Shown one piece after another: positions 47,703 through 59,447 of a DNA stretch of 64,000 nt. Position numbers and translations under genes: made by a program. Location: NCBI GenBank assembly GCA_004352715.1, contig SCFE01000051.1, positions 344,305 through 408,304 on the forward strand, in the 5' to 3' direction. This stretch comes from Hofstenia miamia (taxonomy: Eukaryota > Xenacoelomorpha > Acoela). Position 1 is the stretch's first letter. Each line of letters starts with the position of its first letter. The notes beneath the pieces were generated by a model. It was given only the letters and a program-made list of their open reading frames with translations, was not told where the DNA came from and ran no database searches.

Positions 47703-47980
47703 GTTTAAACATGCAACACCATGGTCTTAAGGAACCAATTCATAGATCTAAAACCCAAATAAATGATGTGTTATTTGCATTAGAGCATGTTTCCAAGTGC
47801 GTTAATATTGATCAAAACAAATATGCAAGAGGTGGAAAACAGCAATTTCTTTAGCAAACTGTGTATAAATTGTAAAAGCATACATTACACAATGGCTTTG
47901 AGTTATGAAGTTCAGCATTGTACAATCTTCAAGTTTCCATCTTCATTCTAAAATATGACGGCACTTCCACATTCACCCAG

Positions 47981-48103
47981 GAGGTGGCCGCCAGAAATGC
48001 GTTAAGCCATTTATTTAATGTGGCTGGCTTTCCCCAGGAGGCCTATTGTTACCACGGACCTAAACCATGGGCAATGAAAACGATAATAACAATTCCAAAA
48101 TAA
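47981..48103 (+). CDS. Exon-like terminal segment, faint dsRBD resemblance
   Basis: After CACATTCACCCAG, the frame reads EVAARNALSHLFNVAGFPQE, AYCYHGPKPWAMKTIITIPK and stops at 48101-48103, with AATAAA overlapping the stop (48099-48104). The same frame is open back to 47918 (KYDGTSTFTQ). The E-AARNAL-HLF pattern resembles the second helix of double-stranded-RNA-binding domains, but this is weak. The composition is clearly less AT-rich than its flanks. It may be a last exon or a retrocopy piece. Confidence 0.35.
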   Translation, partial: EVAARNALSHLFNVAGFPQEAYCYHGPKPWAMKTIITIPK

Positions 48104-48180
48104 AATATCTAGTGACATTTGATAACACCCAAGTACTATATAATTTGTAAAAATGTAAGCTCAGTTAGTGAAAATAGATA

Positions 48181-48335
48181 TTACATTAACACATATAGGT
48201 GAGTAAACCATTAACACATAAAAATTGTTTTAAAACAAAAAGCGTGTTTCGTGAAAATAAAAATATTACATTACGTATATAGGCGAAAAAATTAAATCAT
48301 TAACATATAAAAATCGTTTTAAACAAAAATGCGCT
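48181..48335 (+). repeat. 85-bp minisatellite entering an assembly gap
   Basis: The unit beginning TTACATTAACACATATAGG (48181) recurs, diverged, as TTACATTACGTATATAGGCG at 48266. Both continue through CATTAACA-ATAAAAAT and a TTTTAAA-CAAAAA-GCG block. The array runs into the 1000-N gap, which it may have caused. Confidence 0.7.
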
Positions 48336-49335
48336 NNNNNNNNNNNNNNNNNNNNNNNNNNNNNNNNNNNNNNNNNNNNNNNNNNNNNNNNNNNNNNNNN
48401 NNNNNNNNNNNNNNNNNNNNNNNNNNNNNNNNNNNNNNNNNNNNNNNNNNNNNNNNNNNNNNNNNNNNNNNNNNNNNNNNNNNNNNNNNNNNNNNNNNNN
48501 NNNNNNNNNNNNNNNNNNNNNNNNNNNNNNNNNNNNNNNNNNNNNNNNNNNNNNNNNNNNNNNNNNNNNNNNNNNNNNNNNNNNNNNNNNNNNNNNNNNN
48601 NNNNNNNNNNNNNNNNNNNNNNNNNNNNNNNNNNNNNNNNNNNNNNNNNNNNNNNNNNNNNNNNNNNNNNNNNNNNNNNNNNNNNNNNNNNNNNNNNNNN
48701 NNNNNNNNNNNNNNNNNNNNNNNNNNNNNNNNNNNNNNNNNNNNNNNNNNNNNNNNNNNNNNNNNNNNNNNNNNNNNNNNNNNNNNNNNNNNNNNNNNNN
48801 NNNNNNNNNNNNNNNNNNNNNNNNNNNNNNNNNNNNNNNNNNNNNNNNNNNNNNNNNNNNNNNNNNNNNNNNNNNNNNNNNNNNNNNNNNNNNNNNNNNN
48901 NNNNNNNNNNNNNNNNNNNNNNNNNNNNNNNNNNNNNNNNNNNNNNNNNNNNNNNNNNNNNNNNNNNNNNNNNNNNNNNNNNNNNNNNNNNNNNNNNNNN
49001 NNNNNNNNNNNNNNNNNNNNNNNNNNNNNNNNNNNNNNNNNNNNNNNNNNNNNNNNNNNNNNNNNNNNNNNNNNNNNNNNNNNNNNNNNNNNNNNNNNNN
49101 NNNNNNNNNNNNNNNNNNNNNNNNNNNNNNNNNNNNNNNNNNNNNNNNNNNNNNNNNNNNNNNNNNNNNNNNNNNNNNNNNNNNNNNNNNNNNNNNNNNN
49201 NNNNNNNNNNNNNNNNNNNNNNNNNNNNNNNNNNNNNNNNNNNNNNNNNNNNNNNNNNNNNNNNNNNNNNNNNNNNNNNNNNNNNNNNNNNNNNNNNNNN
49301 NNNNNNNNNNNNNNNNNNNNNNNNNNNNNNNNNNN
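48336..49335. other. Assembly gap of exactly 1000 N
   Basis: Placeholder-length gap between a minisatellite and the inverted copy of 47442-47702. Confidence 0.99.
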
Positions 49336-49596
49336 ATTTTTACAACAAACACACCCTAAGTGAAATTTTTCATCAAAAATATCAGTTTGCCTAAATGCTA
49401 AAAATCAAAGATTCTCACTTTAGTCTGAACAAATTGTCTAAAAAAATAATTTGCTCATTTTAGTTTTGTCAAAAATATTTCATCGCTAGATGGCGTCCAA
49501 TAGAATCACTTCATTTCCATGTGGTAAATAGTAATGGGGTGTTACGAGAACTTCAGGGTGTCCCAATGGGGCCTCCTTGCCTTGATCTTAACTACT
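49336..49596 (-). repeat. 261-bp inverted arm, right
   Basis: Reverse complement of 47442-47702, starting at the first base after the gap. Confidence 0.9.
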
Positions 49597-50029
49597 TGTA
49601 TGACACAATCATTCCTAAATTCTTTTTATTTTTGCTGTAGAAATTTGCTTTGTTCGAAAATTAAATGTTTGTTTTCTATTGTGAAGATTTAATTTATCAT
49701 TTACTATCCATTTTTATCGTGATTTATACTAGATTGAGTACAATGAGTTACAACTACTTACTTAATAAAGTCATCAGGAAACTTAAAGCAATCAGGATGT
49801 TTCAAAGTTCTCCAAATGTAAAATATAGAATAGATAAAAAGGCTCAAAAATCCATCATTCTGGTACTGCATGGATTTTAGTTAGAAAGCTGACATGTATT
49901 TTCAAGAAATTAACCATTAAGCAAATTAATTACTGAAGCATTGGTATATTACTATTATTAATCTGTCAAATAATCATTACCATTCCAGACATTATTGGGT
50001 GACATAATGGTATCAGTTGATTTGGATAC

Positions 50030-50185
50030 CTGAGGTCTGACAGGCACACTCCCTCCGGTATGCGCGGATAGGCCTGCAAAGCAGTACAGGAATTTTGCAG
50101 CAATGTTCTCTTTGCGTATTAATGGATGTTCTAGAATTCTTGTGGAATTGTTCGAACACAATTCTTTGACATGTTTTTGGCGAAT
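50030..50185 (-). CDS. Internal exon-like block (52 codons), unrecognised
   Basis: On the minus strand TTGCTTCTTGTAG precedes the block and CAG|GTATCC ends it. The 156 bases form exactly 52 codons without a stop, phase 0 at both ends: IRQKHVKELCSNNSTRILEH, PLIRKENIAAKFLYCFAGLS, AHTGGSVPVRPQ. A second minus frame is also open. The balanced composition and clean splice sites make this one of the better exon candidates, but I do not recognise the protein and see no partner exons. Confidence 0.45.
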
Positions 50186-52018
50186 CTACAAGAAGCAAAA
50201 TGATATTAAAAATTTAATACAACCTTTATCTTAACTAATAAGTTCCTACAAAAATATGCAAATATTATAAGTTGGTTCTGAAATCACAAAGTGGTAATTA
50301 ATCATGGGGGTTATAATATCTATAAATGAATGTTTTTAAAAGTTTTTGAAACTTTTTACCTTAATTATCACTATTAAGTATTGAATAAAAAGCTCAAAAC
50401 ACTTAATTTTTTATTTTTAAAAGGCTTGGAAACATTAAATGTATATAATAAAAATATTGTTGAAGATCTACAATCAATTTTCAATCGAATGATATTTATA
50501 CAGAAGTATTATAAATGGGTAACTGATACGTAATTCATTTATTTGCCAATTAATTATAACTATTTTAATCATATCTATTTACTGAATTTCAACTGTAAAT
50601 CTAGAAAATGCAAAATTAATTGCTTAGATTTTTGGCTGAACTTTGGGGATGAAACTGCTATTTACGTTAATTATTTAAATTTTTTATAATTTTGAACTTC
50701 CAATACATCATTTTGAATGCAAGAAAAATTAATTATTATCTCCCAACAGCCACTCAAAACATTTTTGGAAGTAATCGTGCATAATATTGTTTTGTATTGA
50801 ATTGGTCAAAATTTCCATGTGCAAGCCACAGAAAATTTAAAAAATGCTGACACTTTTTAAAAAATTTTTGCAGCGCCCAGAGTCTCATGGCACGACACCA
50901 CCATTTACTGACCCTATATAATATAGCAATTTTGGTACATCCTAGAACTTGCTATATTATTTGTTTCAGCAAAATAACAATGATCAAATCTTTAAACTTA
51001 TAAGAATAGAATTTAAAGTTAAGAGACATGAAATTGTTCGCTTAGAATTTGAATGCCTTAGAAACAACGTTTTCCTTACAATTTACATTGCACTTCCAAA
51101 CTAGGGATCTATGATACATTGCATGGTATTCATTAATGTTACATCTTTGAATACCTAACTGAATAATATAAAACATTTAATCGAAATTTGTTGCAAGCGA
51201 TAGTTTAGTTTGAATTAATATTGTTAATCAGTGTGTCAATTTATTGTAATAAACCTACTGATTTTGCTGTCATGGAAAAATTAGTCAAGCTCATTACACA
51301 TTTTATGGTGAAATCAATCTGCTTCAATTAACTTTTATCCAGGTATAATGCTACAAGATGCTTGATTTGGACTGTTCAAATGCTATGCCTGTAGAAAATT
51401 TCGTGCTTTCAACTAGTTTAGCTAATTGATCAAACTACTAAAGTCCAAAATATTTTGAATTTAAATTTCAAACACAGTGAGATAATTTATTGTTAATACA
51501 ATTTTTAAAACTAATTTTCTATTTTCAGACCAGAATGTGTATACAGAATGGTGCATACCTATTGAAGTTTTGAGTTGCTGTTACCTGCAAAAGTTGAACT
51601 ATCTAGATTGTATTTTATTATAGGTATGAAAAGGAACAAAAGGCAAAATATAATTTTAGTGTTTAGTGAGTAACGATCATTGACACAATTGCAATACTTG
51701 CATGCTGAATAGTTTGTAAGCAATGAATTAAGACATTCAATTTATTCCTGTTACTATTTTTAAGAATTTGAATATTACAGCTGAAATAATTTAGATATTC
51801 ACGTACATGTATGAATTTAGAACCTAGTGATTACACTTCTTTAGAAGTTGAAATAGCAGTTCTTATTCAAAATTTTGAAATTATCATTCTAGAATCAAAA
51901 TGTAGAAATTCCGTGATCGTTAAGGACTTTTTTAGGCTTTGACGTAGACATATATAAGGGAAGTTAGAATTGTGAATCCCCCTTCCCGCTCCCAGTAATC
52001 ATAATGAAATAGTTACTA
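50186..52018. other. AT-rich spacer
   Basis: No supported feature. Confidence 0.5.
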
Positions 52019-52937
52019 CAGTATTTGCCAAAAAATCCCAATAGAGCACAAAGAGATTCATGTAGTGTTTAGGAGATCGCAATAAATCACAAAAAGATCT
52101 TCATAGGGATTAGGAGATTCGAATAAGGCAAGATGAGATCCAACTAAGGCAAACAAACATCTCAATTGTGCAAATAAATGTCCAACATGTATCATTATGA
52201 AAAACACTATATACATGGAACAGATAATCAAATTGGCAATTTTTGAGGATGACTTCGGTAAATGAGGTGTGCACATTTTGTGCAAATGAAACATGCACAA
52301 AGCAGAAAAATGTGTTTTCGAGCAGATGGTGCACTTGAGAACAAGCCGTATGAAAGTATATGTAAAGTATATGAATACATGTACAGTAGTTATCTATGGT
52401 TTATTATTCTCAGGTTTAAAACAAATTGCAATCATTATCAATCTTAATTTATAAAGTGTCTTTGATTTGTATTTGTTACAAAAACAGTGAGATTTGAAGG
52501 AAAATATAATGAAAGTGTTGCAGTTTTGTTGCTTGCCAAATATCTAAACCATTGTACTTAACGTATCGCCTTCAAAATTAAAATATAAACAATTCAGATG
52601 AAGGGCTCCAACGTTTGCCGATAAACTTGTGATAAAAAATTTGAAAAAAAGAACTGTTTTTTAACAGCAATGTATTCAATTTTGTATAATAAGTTTAAAA
52701 ACGATAGAAAAATAATTCTCATCTTGGAATATATATATATACNTCGAGTTTAGTTCAAATAATTTTATCGGATAGTTGTTTGGATTAATTGGATGATTAA
52801 TTGCCTTACTCCGATCTTTTCATGCCCAATTGTGATTTTTTAAAGCCTTAATTGGATCTTTCAAACTCAATATGGATTTCCTAATGACATAAACGGATCT
52901 CTTTGTGCTCTATTGGGATATTTTTTGGCAAATACTG
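52019..52937. mobile_element. Non-autonomous DNA element with about 40-bp TIRs and subterminal repeats
   Basis: The left end reads CAGTATTTGCCAAAAAAT then CCCAATAGAGCACAAAGAGA. The reverse complement of the right end is the same except for a 2-base insertion (AAATATCCC). TA precedes the left CAG, but AA follows the right end. Inside each TIR lies a degenerate array of about 21-23 bp units with GATCC-A-TAAGGC cores, for example GATCCAACTAAGGC (about 52135) and, inverted, GATCCAATTAAGGC (about 52850). No transposase is visible. A TA run and a single N (52743) lie inside. Confidence 0.75.
52743..52743. other. Single-N contig joint inside the TIR element
   Basis: A single N follows a TA run. Unlike the one at 17161, no duplicated flank is seen. 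Confidence 0.9.
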
Positions 52938-53112
52938 AAGAATATCAATGAAGAGGACAGAATTATTATTTATATTCAAATGCTGCATGCTGTAAAATTT
53001 TACGGGTTAGATAATCCTATCTAATTTTTGGATATTTGAGAAATGTGAAAAATTTGAAAACCTTGCATTAATTTGCTTCGAGGAAAAAATTTAGAGTTTA
53101 TGCAAACCATGT

Positions 53113-55450
53113 CTATGTATGTATGCATCCATATATATATATATATATGTCGGAGATTATTTCAATTGCCCAATTAGTCATTTTATCAATGCGATTCCAA
53201 GTTAATTTGTAGTTGCCTACGCATAAAATTGAAGCATAGCTCAGAACTCCGTAAATGTTTGAGCGTGCATAGTTTACTAGGAAGTTCTGTGGGACACATC
53301 TTTTAATCAACTTCAATCTTGCATTTAAGCTTGCCAAGTTTCTTATTTTTGATTCCAAGAAATCTTTGAAGTTCAGTGTTTTGTTAATAGGAACACCCAA
53401 ATACTTTGCAGATGAGTTCTCTTAAAGATGGTGTTGAACAGTGCAAATAGCTTTACTAATGTCAAAGTAAATGCCACAACATGGAGCGCCAACATCAATA
53501 CATTTATAAACTTTATCTAAATAGCATAACAAATTCGTAATCGTAGAAGATCCACTTTGGAATCCATGCTGAAATTTAGATAATTTGTTTTTAATAAAAG
53601 GATAAATAAAATCAAATAAAAGTCTTTCAAATATAAGGGAAATACGTGGAAGAATATCTAATTGGTCTGTAATTTCTAACATCATCACGCTTGCCTTTTT
53701 TAAATATTGGAACAATAAACGCAGATTTCCAGAACGTCGGATAGTCTAAGCTAGATAATATGCCGTTGAATATAATACATAAATGTTTTGAAATAACCGG
53801 TAATCTATTTTTAGTTGGAATATTATCACGTGAAAGGGCAGACGAATTAGATTGATTTTTAATTATCTTTATTACTTTTGAAGGAGTTATTTGAAAGCCT
53901 TCAAGATGAAATTCACTATCATTATTATATATATTTTGGTCTTTGCTAAACTTAGAATAAACTGTGTTAACCCTTTCAAGTCTGAACCTAGGTAATTTAA
54001 TTTTTATTATAAAAACTGTATGATGCATATTTAGTAGGCTATATTTAAAACCTCAGATGACCTTTTTATGATTTTATAAAAAGCTTCTTTCATAATAATG
54101 GTGGGACCTATGTATCCCATTAGACCTTTCACTTGGGATATAGGGATTCATGGTTCCCGTTAGGCTCATGTAAACATTAGCGGGAACTATAGTTCCCGTT
54201 CGACTCGAAAGGGTTAAAGTATCTATTAAACAATACAGCTTTTTCAACATTTGTATTTGCCTTCATTATTCCAATAAATACAGTTCGGTAAACTAGAATT
54301 GTTTAATGATCTTATATACTTAAGCACTTTGTTTTGAGAACCGTCTTGAAAAGAATCAAGAGACACTGAATCTTGAAAATCTGTAAAATGAACTTCAAGC
54401 TTCTTTTTAGAAGTTGTTGACGGGTGTGATTTAATTCTTCTCTTGAATGTATTAAGTTTGTTTAGTAAATGAACAGTGTGCGATGAATGAAATGATGGTA
54501 TAGTAAACATCTTTTCTGTCTTTTCTTTGGGATTATGTAGTTTATTATTTCACATAAATTATAGTACCAGAATTCAATTAAAGCATTAATGTCAACAAAT
54601 GAACTTAGTAAATTAATATCAAACTTCTGCATTTCTTCAATAATCAAAGTATAATTGGCATTTGCAAATGAATATATGAAATTATTATTAAAGGATATCC
54701 AGATTTCATTGTAGAAGCATTTGATTTTGAAAATGGAAAAATGATTTTTTGAAATTCTATTATCTGAATTTTTTATAATGCAATCAAGAGATTTGTGATT
54801 GCCGTCAGTTGTAAAAATGAAATCCAAAATATTTCCCGATACAAAAGTAGGAGTATTTACTATTTGATTAACATTAAATTCAATAAATATATCTAAATAT
54901 TTATTTTCATAAAGACTACTAGAAGAAAAACTGTTCCAATCCACTCCTGGTAAATTAAAATCACCCACTATTTAAATTTCATTATTTATAAATCCATTAT
55001 TAGACAGGTAAATTTCGAACAATCCTTTGAAATAATTTAAGACCGTTTTTAAATCATTTGGAGAAACAACCTAGAAGCTCCTTTTGGAGGTAGATATAAA
55101 CATAGTAATAATATACACATATTTGTGTTTGAAATTATAATTCCACAAATGAAATCATATTTGTCTTCATTAGACAATGAATAGATTATTGGTACATCAA
55201 ATTTTCGATTTATTGCAATTAATACTTCTCCGTGAGGGCCTGAAGTTCTATCAGTGCGACTAGCAACATAATAGTTTAAAAAAGAAAATAATTCAATATT
55301 GGTTATGTGAAAATCTAACTAAGTTTCTGGAATACAAAAAATATGAGACTCATAACAATTCAACAAATTATTAACATCAATTCTTTTTAATATATTAAGT
55401 AAGCTCTCAACATTACCGAGTGATACTTTAATTTCTTGTTCCTTCGTTCC
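53113..55450 (-). mobile_element. Jockey/CR1-like LINE, internally deleted
   Basis: Minus strand, right to left. Endonuclease from about 55430: LLNCYESHIFCIPET, NYYVASRTDRTSGPHGEVL, LLCLYLPPKGAS, then MGDFNLPGVDWNSF (54968), TPTFVSGNILDFIFTTD. Linker to about 54240. RT start SKVIKIIKNQSNSSALSRDN, IVPIFKKGKRDDVRNYRP (about 53680), KLSKFQHGFQSGSSTITNLL and YFDISKAICTVQHHL (53420). It then jumps to KYLGVPINKTLNFKDF and the thumb (53400-53150). The GVPQGS and YADD blocks are absent. A TA run at 53134-53148 ends the frame. A piggyBac-type MITE interrupts it at 53967. The copy is dead. Confidence 0.85.
53967..54217. mobile_element. piggyBac-like MITE inserted in the LINE
   Basis: TTAACCCTTTCAAGTC at the left and, reversed, TTAACCCTTTCGAGTCG at the right give near-identical TIRs. 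TTAA occurs at both borders (53967-53970 and 54214-54217), the piggyBac-type target duplication. The interior has GGGAAC-type repeats (TTCCCGTTAGGCTC, AGCGGGAACTATAG) and no ORF. Reading the minus-strand LINE across the site with one TTAA kept gives the in-frame FNRYFNTVY, the usual LINE linker motif, so the insertion is clean. Confidence 0.9.
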
Positions 55451-55454
55451 GGCA

Positions 55455-55684
55455 GTGTAGTCACAATTGATTTATTTTGTAAAATGTATATATATATATA
55501 TAAATATATTAGCGTCATTTTCAAATTTTCCCTTATATTTGAGAAGTTTTCTTAGCAAAGCTATATTTCTGATGTCTAGAAATTATAAATAATATCTACA
55601 CAAAAAATTTTGAATAAATCCGAGAGAAAATATTTCTGTTTATTACATTTATTGATTGGCGCCAAATTATTTTGCTGCCAATAC

Positions 55685-55710
<26 letters not shown>
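55455..55710. repeat. AT-rich spacer with (TA)n runs
   Basis: TA runs lie at about 55487-55502 and 55684-55709. No gene is seen. Confidence 0.7.
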
Positions 55711-55716
<6 letters not shown>

Positions 55717-55863
55717 AAGGCGGGTTTTTAACTAATGTCCCTATCACTGCTATAAAGTATATTTTAAAAGGATATTGGAATGTTTATTCAATACTACATA
55801 CACAATTTCCACTTATAGCAAATCAAATTGAGTTTATACAGAAAAATAAATTCCAAAACACAT

Positions 55864-57720
55864 TTAATATCTCTTACTATACTCTAACTCGATCGTATTT
55901 TTTTGCTTTGTTAAAGAATCTTTTAGTTTATTCATTTCACCTCTAAGAAATGTGTTGCATATCGGTTGAACTATGGTTGTAAGTAATTTGCAATCGTCTT
56001 CAAGAAATCCTAATAAATTATAGCAGAAAACAAAAAGATTTTTCATATAATTTGCGCATCCTTTAGATTTCTCTGGAAGTAGATCAAATATAACGTAGTA
56101 ACCAGAAATGTAGTAAAATAAAGTATCCAAAGAAGTTTTAAAGAACTTCGTGATAAAGCTGTAGTAAGTGTGCTGTCGACATTTTCATCATCAGTATCTC
56201 CCAAAAGTTCAGGTTTATTTGAAAATCTATGAGCAATATAACCAGCCACATGAAATACAGCCCAATTTTGCCATTGTTTAAGAGAAATTGAAGCTTCCTC
56301 AATAACTCTGTTAACAATTTCTAGACCAGCAGAACTGAACGGAGCTTCACACTGTTCGCATATTGAAACACATGGTAAGTCATTAGAAAATATGTTCAAT
56401 TTATTCAGAATTTATAATGTATGGGCTTTGAAGCTGCCATATACCTGAGCCATAGAAATAAAATAGTTTCCACCACTAAATCAGACCCAGGAGCGAAAAT
56501 TGAATGCCTTGTTGGGATAATAAAAATTGGGTTAAGCCAACCAAAGCATTCAAAGTGCGTCTCTTTCTAAATGCAGTTTCCTTTGCAATGATTTCATTCT
56601 TTGTTTTGGATTAACAGGTGCCATTCCTGCAAAGACATCTGCAGCTTTAAGAATATAATCTAAACGATCGTCATCACCACTTGAATTAACAGCTTTATCT
56701 GGGTCAGCTTTTCGAAAACCAACATAGGGATTTTCAACATTTGATTATATGAAACACTGGCATGAATTATCAAAAAATATCGTTGAATGTTCTTCTCTAG
56801 CGCAATAAAAACAGAGTCAATAGTGTTTGCAAAATGTTTAGTTGATATGAATGTTGCCTAACGTATTGCGCAGTGTTCTTGAAGAAGGCAATGGGAATAT
56901 ATCAGCTAGTTTTTCACAAGCTGCTAATGAAATTGAAAATATCTGAAAACAAAGAAGAAATAGCTCTGGTAAATATCTTCGACCATTCTTAGACTTATGT
57001 GACTATTTAAGCAATTCATTTAACAATAAAAACAGAGTCAATGGTGTTTGCAAAATGTTTAGATTTTAATTAAAATAAATGTTATCAATGAAAGGTATTT
57101 GATAAGTAAAAATTGTGTGACAAAATAAATGTAAATATTGCTAACCCTAATGAAACATCTTCTTCTGAATCAGAAACTACTCGAGAAACATTAATAATGT
57201 TTTCAAGTATTCTCCACCGATTTATTTTTTGCAGAGATCAACTCGAAAACTACTCTCCAATACATAATGATGAATAATTCAAATCATTGCTTGTATGTAG
57301 AGCCCACGAAACGCACAAAGGTTTTCATTCTACCACATATACGACAACACTTTCCATTGTAGGGTTCCACTTATATTGCCAAAAACTTGGTAAAAATTGA
57401 AGAATAAAACGTAGAAAAAATTATCAATTCTATCCATGTTTTCAAAATTTTCCATTGCCAAATCCTTTTGGTGTTCAGCTTGTTCGCTACTTTCACCAAA
57501 CTTCGTAGCTCTTGGAACAGTTTGGATTTGCCTTTTCATGCTATCAGGAAGGTTGAAAATAGATGGTGGATGCTTAGGTATTTCACAGCTTTTCTTCCTT
57601 AGAGTGTCATATCCGAAAGGCCAGTGACATTTAAATAGCATCATGTATTTTGTGATACCTTTTTTAAATATGCGTGGAATGGCATCTTTCCATCTGGACT
57701 TTTCGTCCGGACAGTAGGAA
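55864..57720 (-). mobile_element. THAP / P-element-like DNA transposon remnant
   Basis: Minus strand, right to left. A THAP-like start CPDEKSRWKDAIPRIFKKGI, KYMMLFKCHWPFGYDTL and EIPKHPPSIFNLPDS (57710-57530) is typical of THAP domains in P-like transposases (C-H-WP--Y, KHPPSIF). Further on, RRYLPELFLLCFQIFSIS and LADIFPLPSSRTLRNTLG (about 56990-56860) match the core of THAP9/P-element transposases. ENPYVGFRKADPDKA follows (about 56740), then NWAVFHVAGYIAHRF (56260) and LDTLFYYISGYYVIFDLLP (56130). Several stops and frame changes occur, and a 39-bp segment is duplicated inside. These transposases normally cut and paste via a DDE-like RNase H fold. Confidence 0.7.
56803..57062. repeat. 39-bp direct repeat within the P-like element
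   Basis: Positions 56803-56841 (CAATAAAAACAGAGTCAATA...) recur at 57024-57062 with one mismatch, 221 bp apart. They lie on either side of the best conserved transposase segment. Confidence 0.8.
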
Positions 57721-58530
57721 AAAGGAAAAGTTTACAACTATAGTTATTTTAACAGTAGAAGCAGTTATGTGCGCAACAAGAGTTTGGCATCACGAACGTG
57801 TTGACAGTGTAATAAAATGACTTATCGCAATAATTACCACAACTGCATACCTTAGATTTTAGTCCGCCACCAAGCAGCTCTTACTTGCTTGAAATTTACT
57901 CATTTACAATTTTAGAGTTGGGTGAAGTGAACTTGAGTTAAACTGAGAGGGAACTTAAAATTGAAAGAAATTATATAATTTTCTCATTAAAATACCTTTC
58001 TACAAATATTTTCATGATCCATTATGGTTGAGCCATATTGTCTAACGAATGTTTAGTAATAGCATCAAAGTGTTGGAATTGATTGATCTTCCGTTGGTAA
58101 CTTCTCCCAGCTGAGTGTAAGATTAAGATTAGTTGGTATTTAATTTTTAACATAAAAAGTTTCACTTTCTAGTCTTACTTAAAAGCTACAGTATGTTAAA
58201 ACCTCATTAGCTTTTAAGTTTGATTTCATACATTTATTCAAATAATAGTTTGCAACAATGATGCGTTTAAATATTTTAGCAATGGGGATCTTACTTTGGT
58301 AAGCCCTCCAGTATGTGGCACTTACATGGCAGGCTAATTAGTATCTTTTTCTTAACACTCAATGTGTCATTAGTTGTAACTAGGTATTTTTAGGGCTTTG
58401 GTTTAACCATTAATCTTATAAAGTTGTAGGCAAATGTATTTGCAGGCATATTTTAGAGGGATTGGTATTAAGCCTGTGTGAGTACTCAAATGAAACTTTT
58501 ATGCTTGTAAATAGATCAATGCGCAATACT
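57721..58530. other. AT-rich spacer
   Basis: No supported feature. Confidence 0.5.
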
Positions 58531-58539
58531 AGGCTAGAG

Positions 58540-59447
58540 TCAACCCAAAACGCAAAATTACAGCCAAAGAATATGCAAAGGATGTCTTAGCCAACATTCA
58601 AAATATACCCAAATGTCACTCCTTAAGTATATCCAGCGGACATCCCACACCACATCTCAGGAAACATTTTGGGTTGCAGCAACCTTTCAATAACGTTGAT
58701 TTTGTGACAAAGGTGTTATAAGAATGGAGAAAAGGTACATCATCACCACTTTTATGACTGAAAATCAAAGACATGTGACCACGTCTTTCAATAGAAACAC
58801 TTGAGGTCGTTAAATCGCTAAGATATGAAGCAATTTGTTACTGCAGCAGTCTTGCTTAGAAAAGTATGATCTGTAAATATAATATCGTAAAACCATAGCG
58901 TAATTCGGACACCTGCTCACTTTTTAGATTAATCAACTAGCGACAATTGTTAGATAGTTCTAGTGAAGCCAAAATCCATTTTTTTAGTTAGACGATCAAT
59001 GTATTATATTTCGAATTCAAGAAATCCGAGAAAAACATGATTTTACTATTTTTTTCACGAGGCTTGATCTACCACAAAGATTTATTGAAGGTTGGGATGG
59101 GCTGACTTGCGGAGGCCCTATTAGAAACCTTTACTGAATCAGTTATTATCGATGTTCAAAAACCGACAGAGGAAATGTCGTCCGAGATGGAAGTCAATGC
59201 AGGTCGAGGACGAGTGTGAGGCCGGGAACAAGTCATAGGACGGGCACAAGGACAATGCAGTAACATGAGAGACGAAGAAGATTCTGTTAGTTCATCGTCT
59301 TTAAGTGAGGAAGATGACACATGCGCGAACTTCTCAATCGTATTCATGAAGTCCAGTGGACAGGATTTGATAGAATGTGTTGCATGTGCTGAGTGGTTCT
59401 TTGGTATATGTGGAAGCGTAGATCCTTTTTCTGTGTGTGTCCAGTGA
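58540..59447 (+). pseudogene. Possible decayed transposase-like ORF, unrecognised
   Basis: Coding-like pieces appear in one direction: KRKITAKEYAKDVLANIQN, SLSISSGHPTPHLRKHFG (58545-58700) and, later, MRDEEDSVSSSSLSEEDD, then DLIECVACAEWFFGICG (59265-59447). An acidic-serine stretch followed by a C--C---W----C pattern resembles the C-terminal tails of some DDE transposases of the pogo type. No catalytic block is visible, so this is only a suggestion. Confidence 0.25.
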
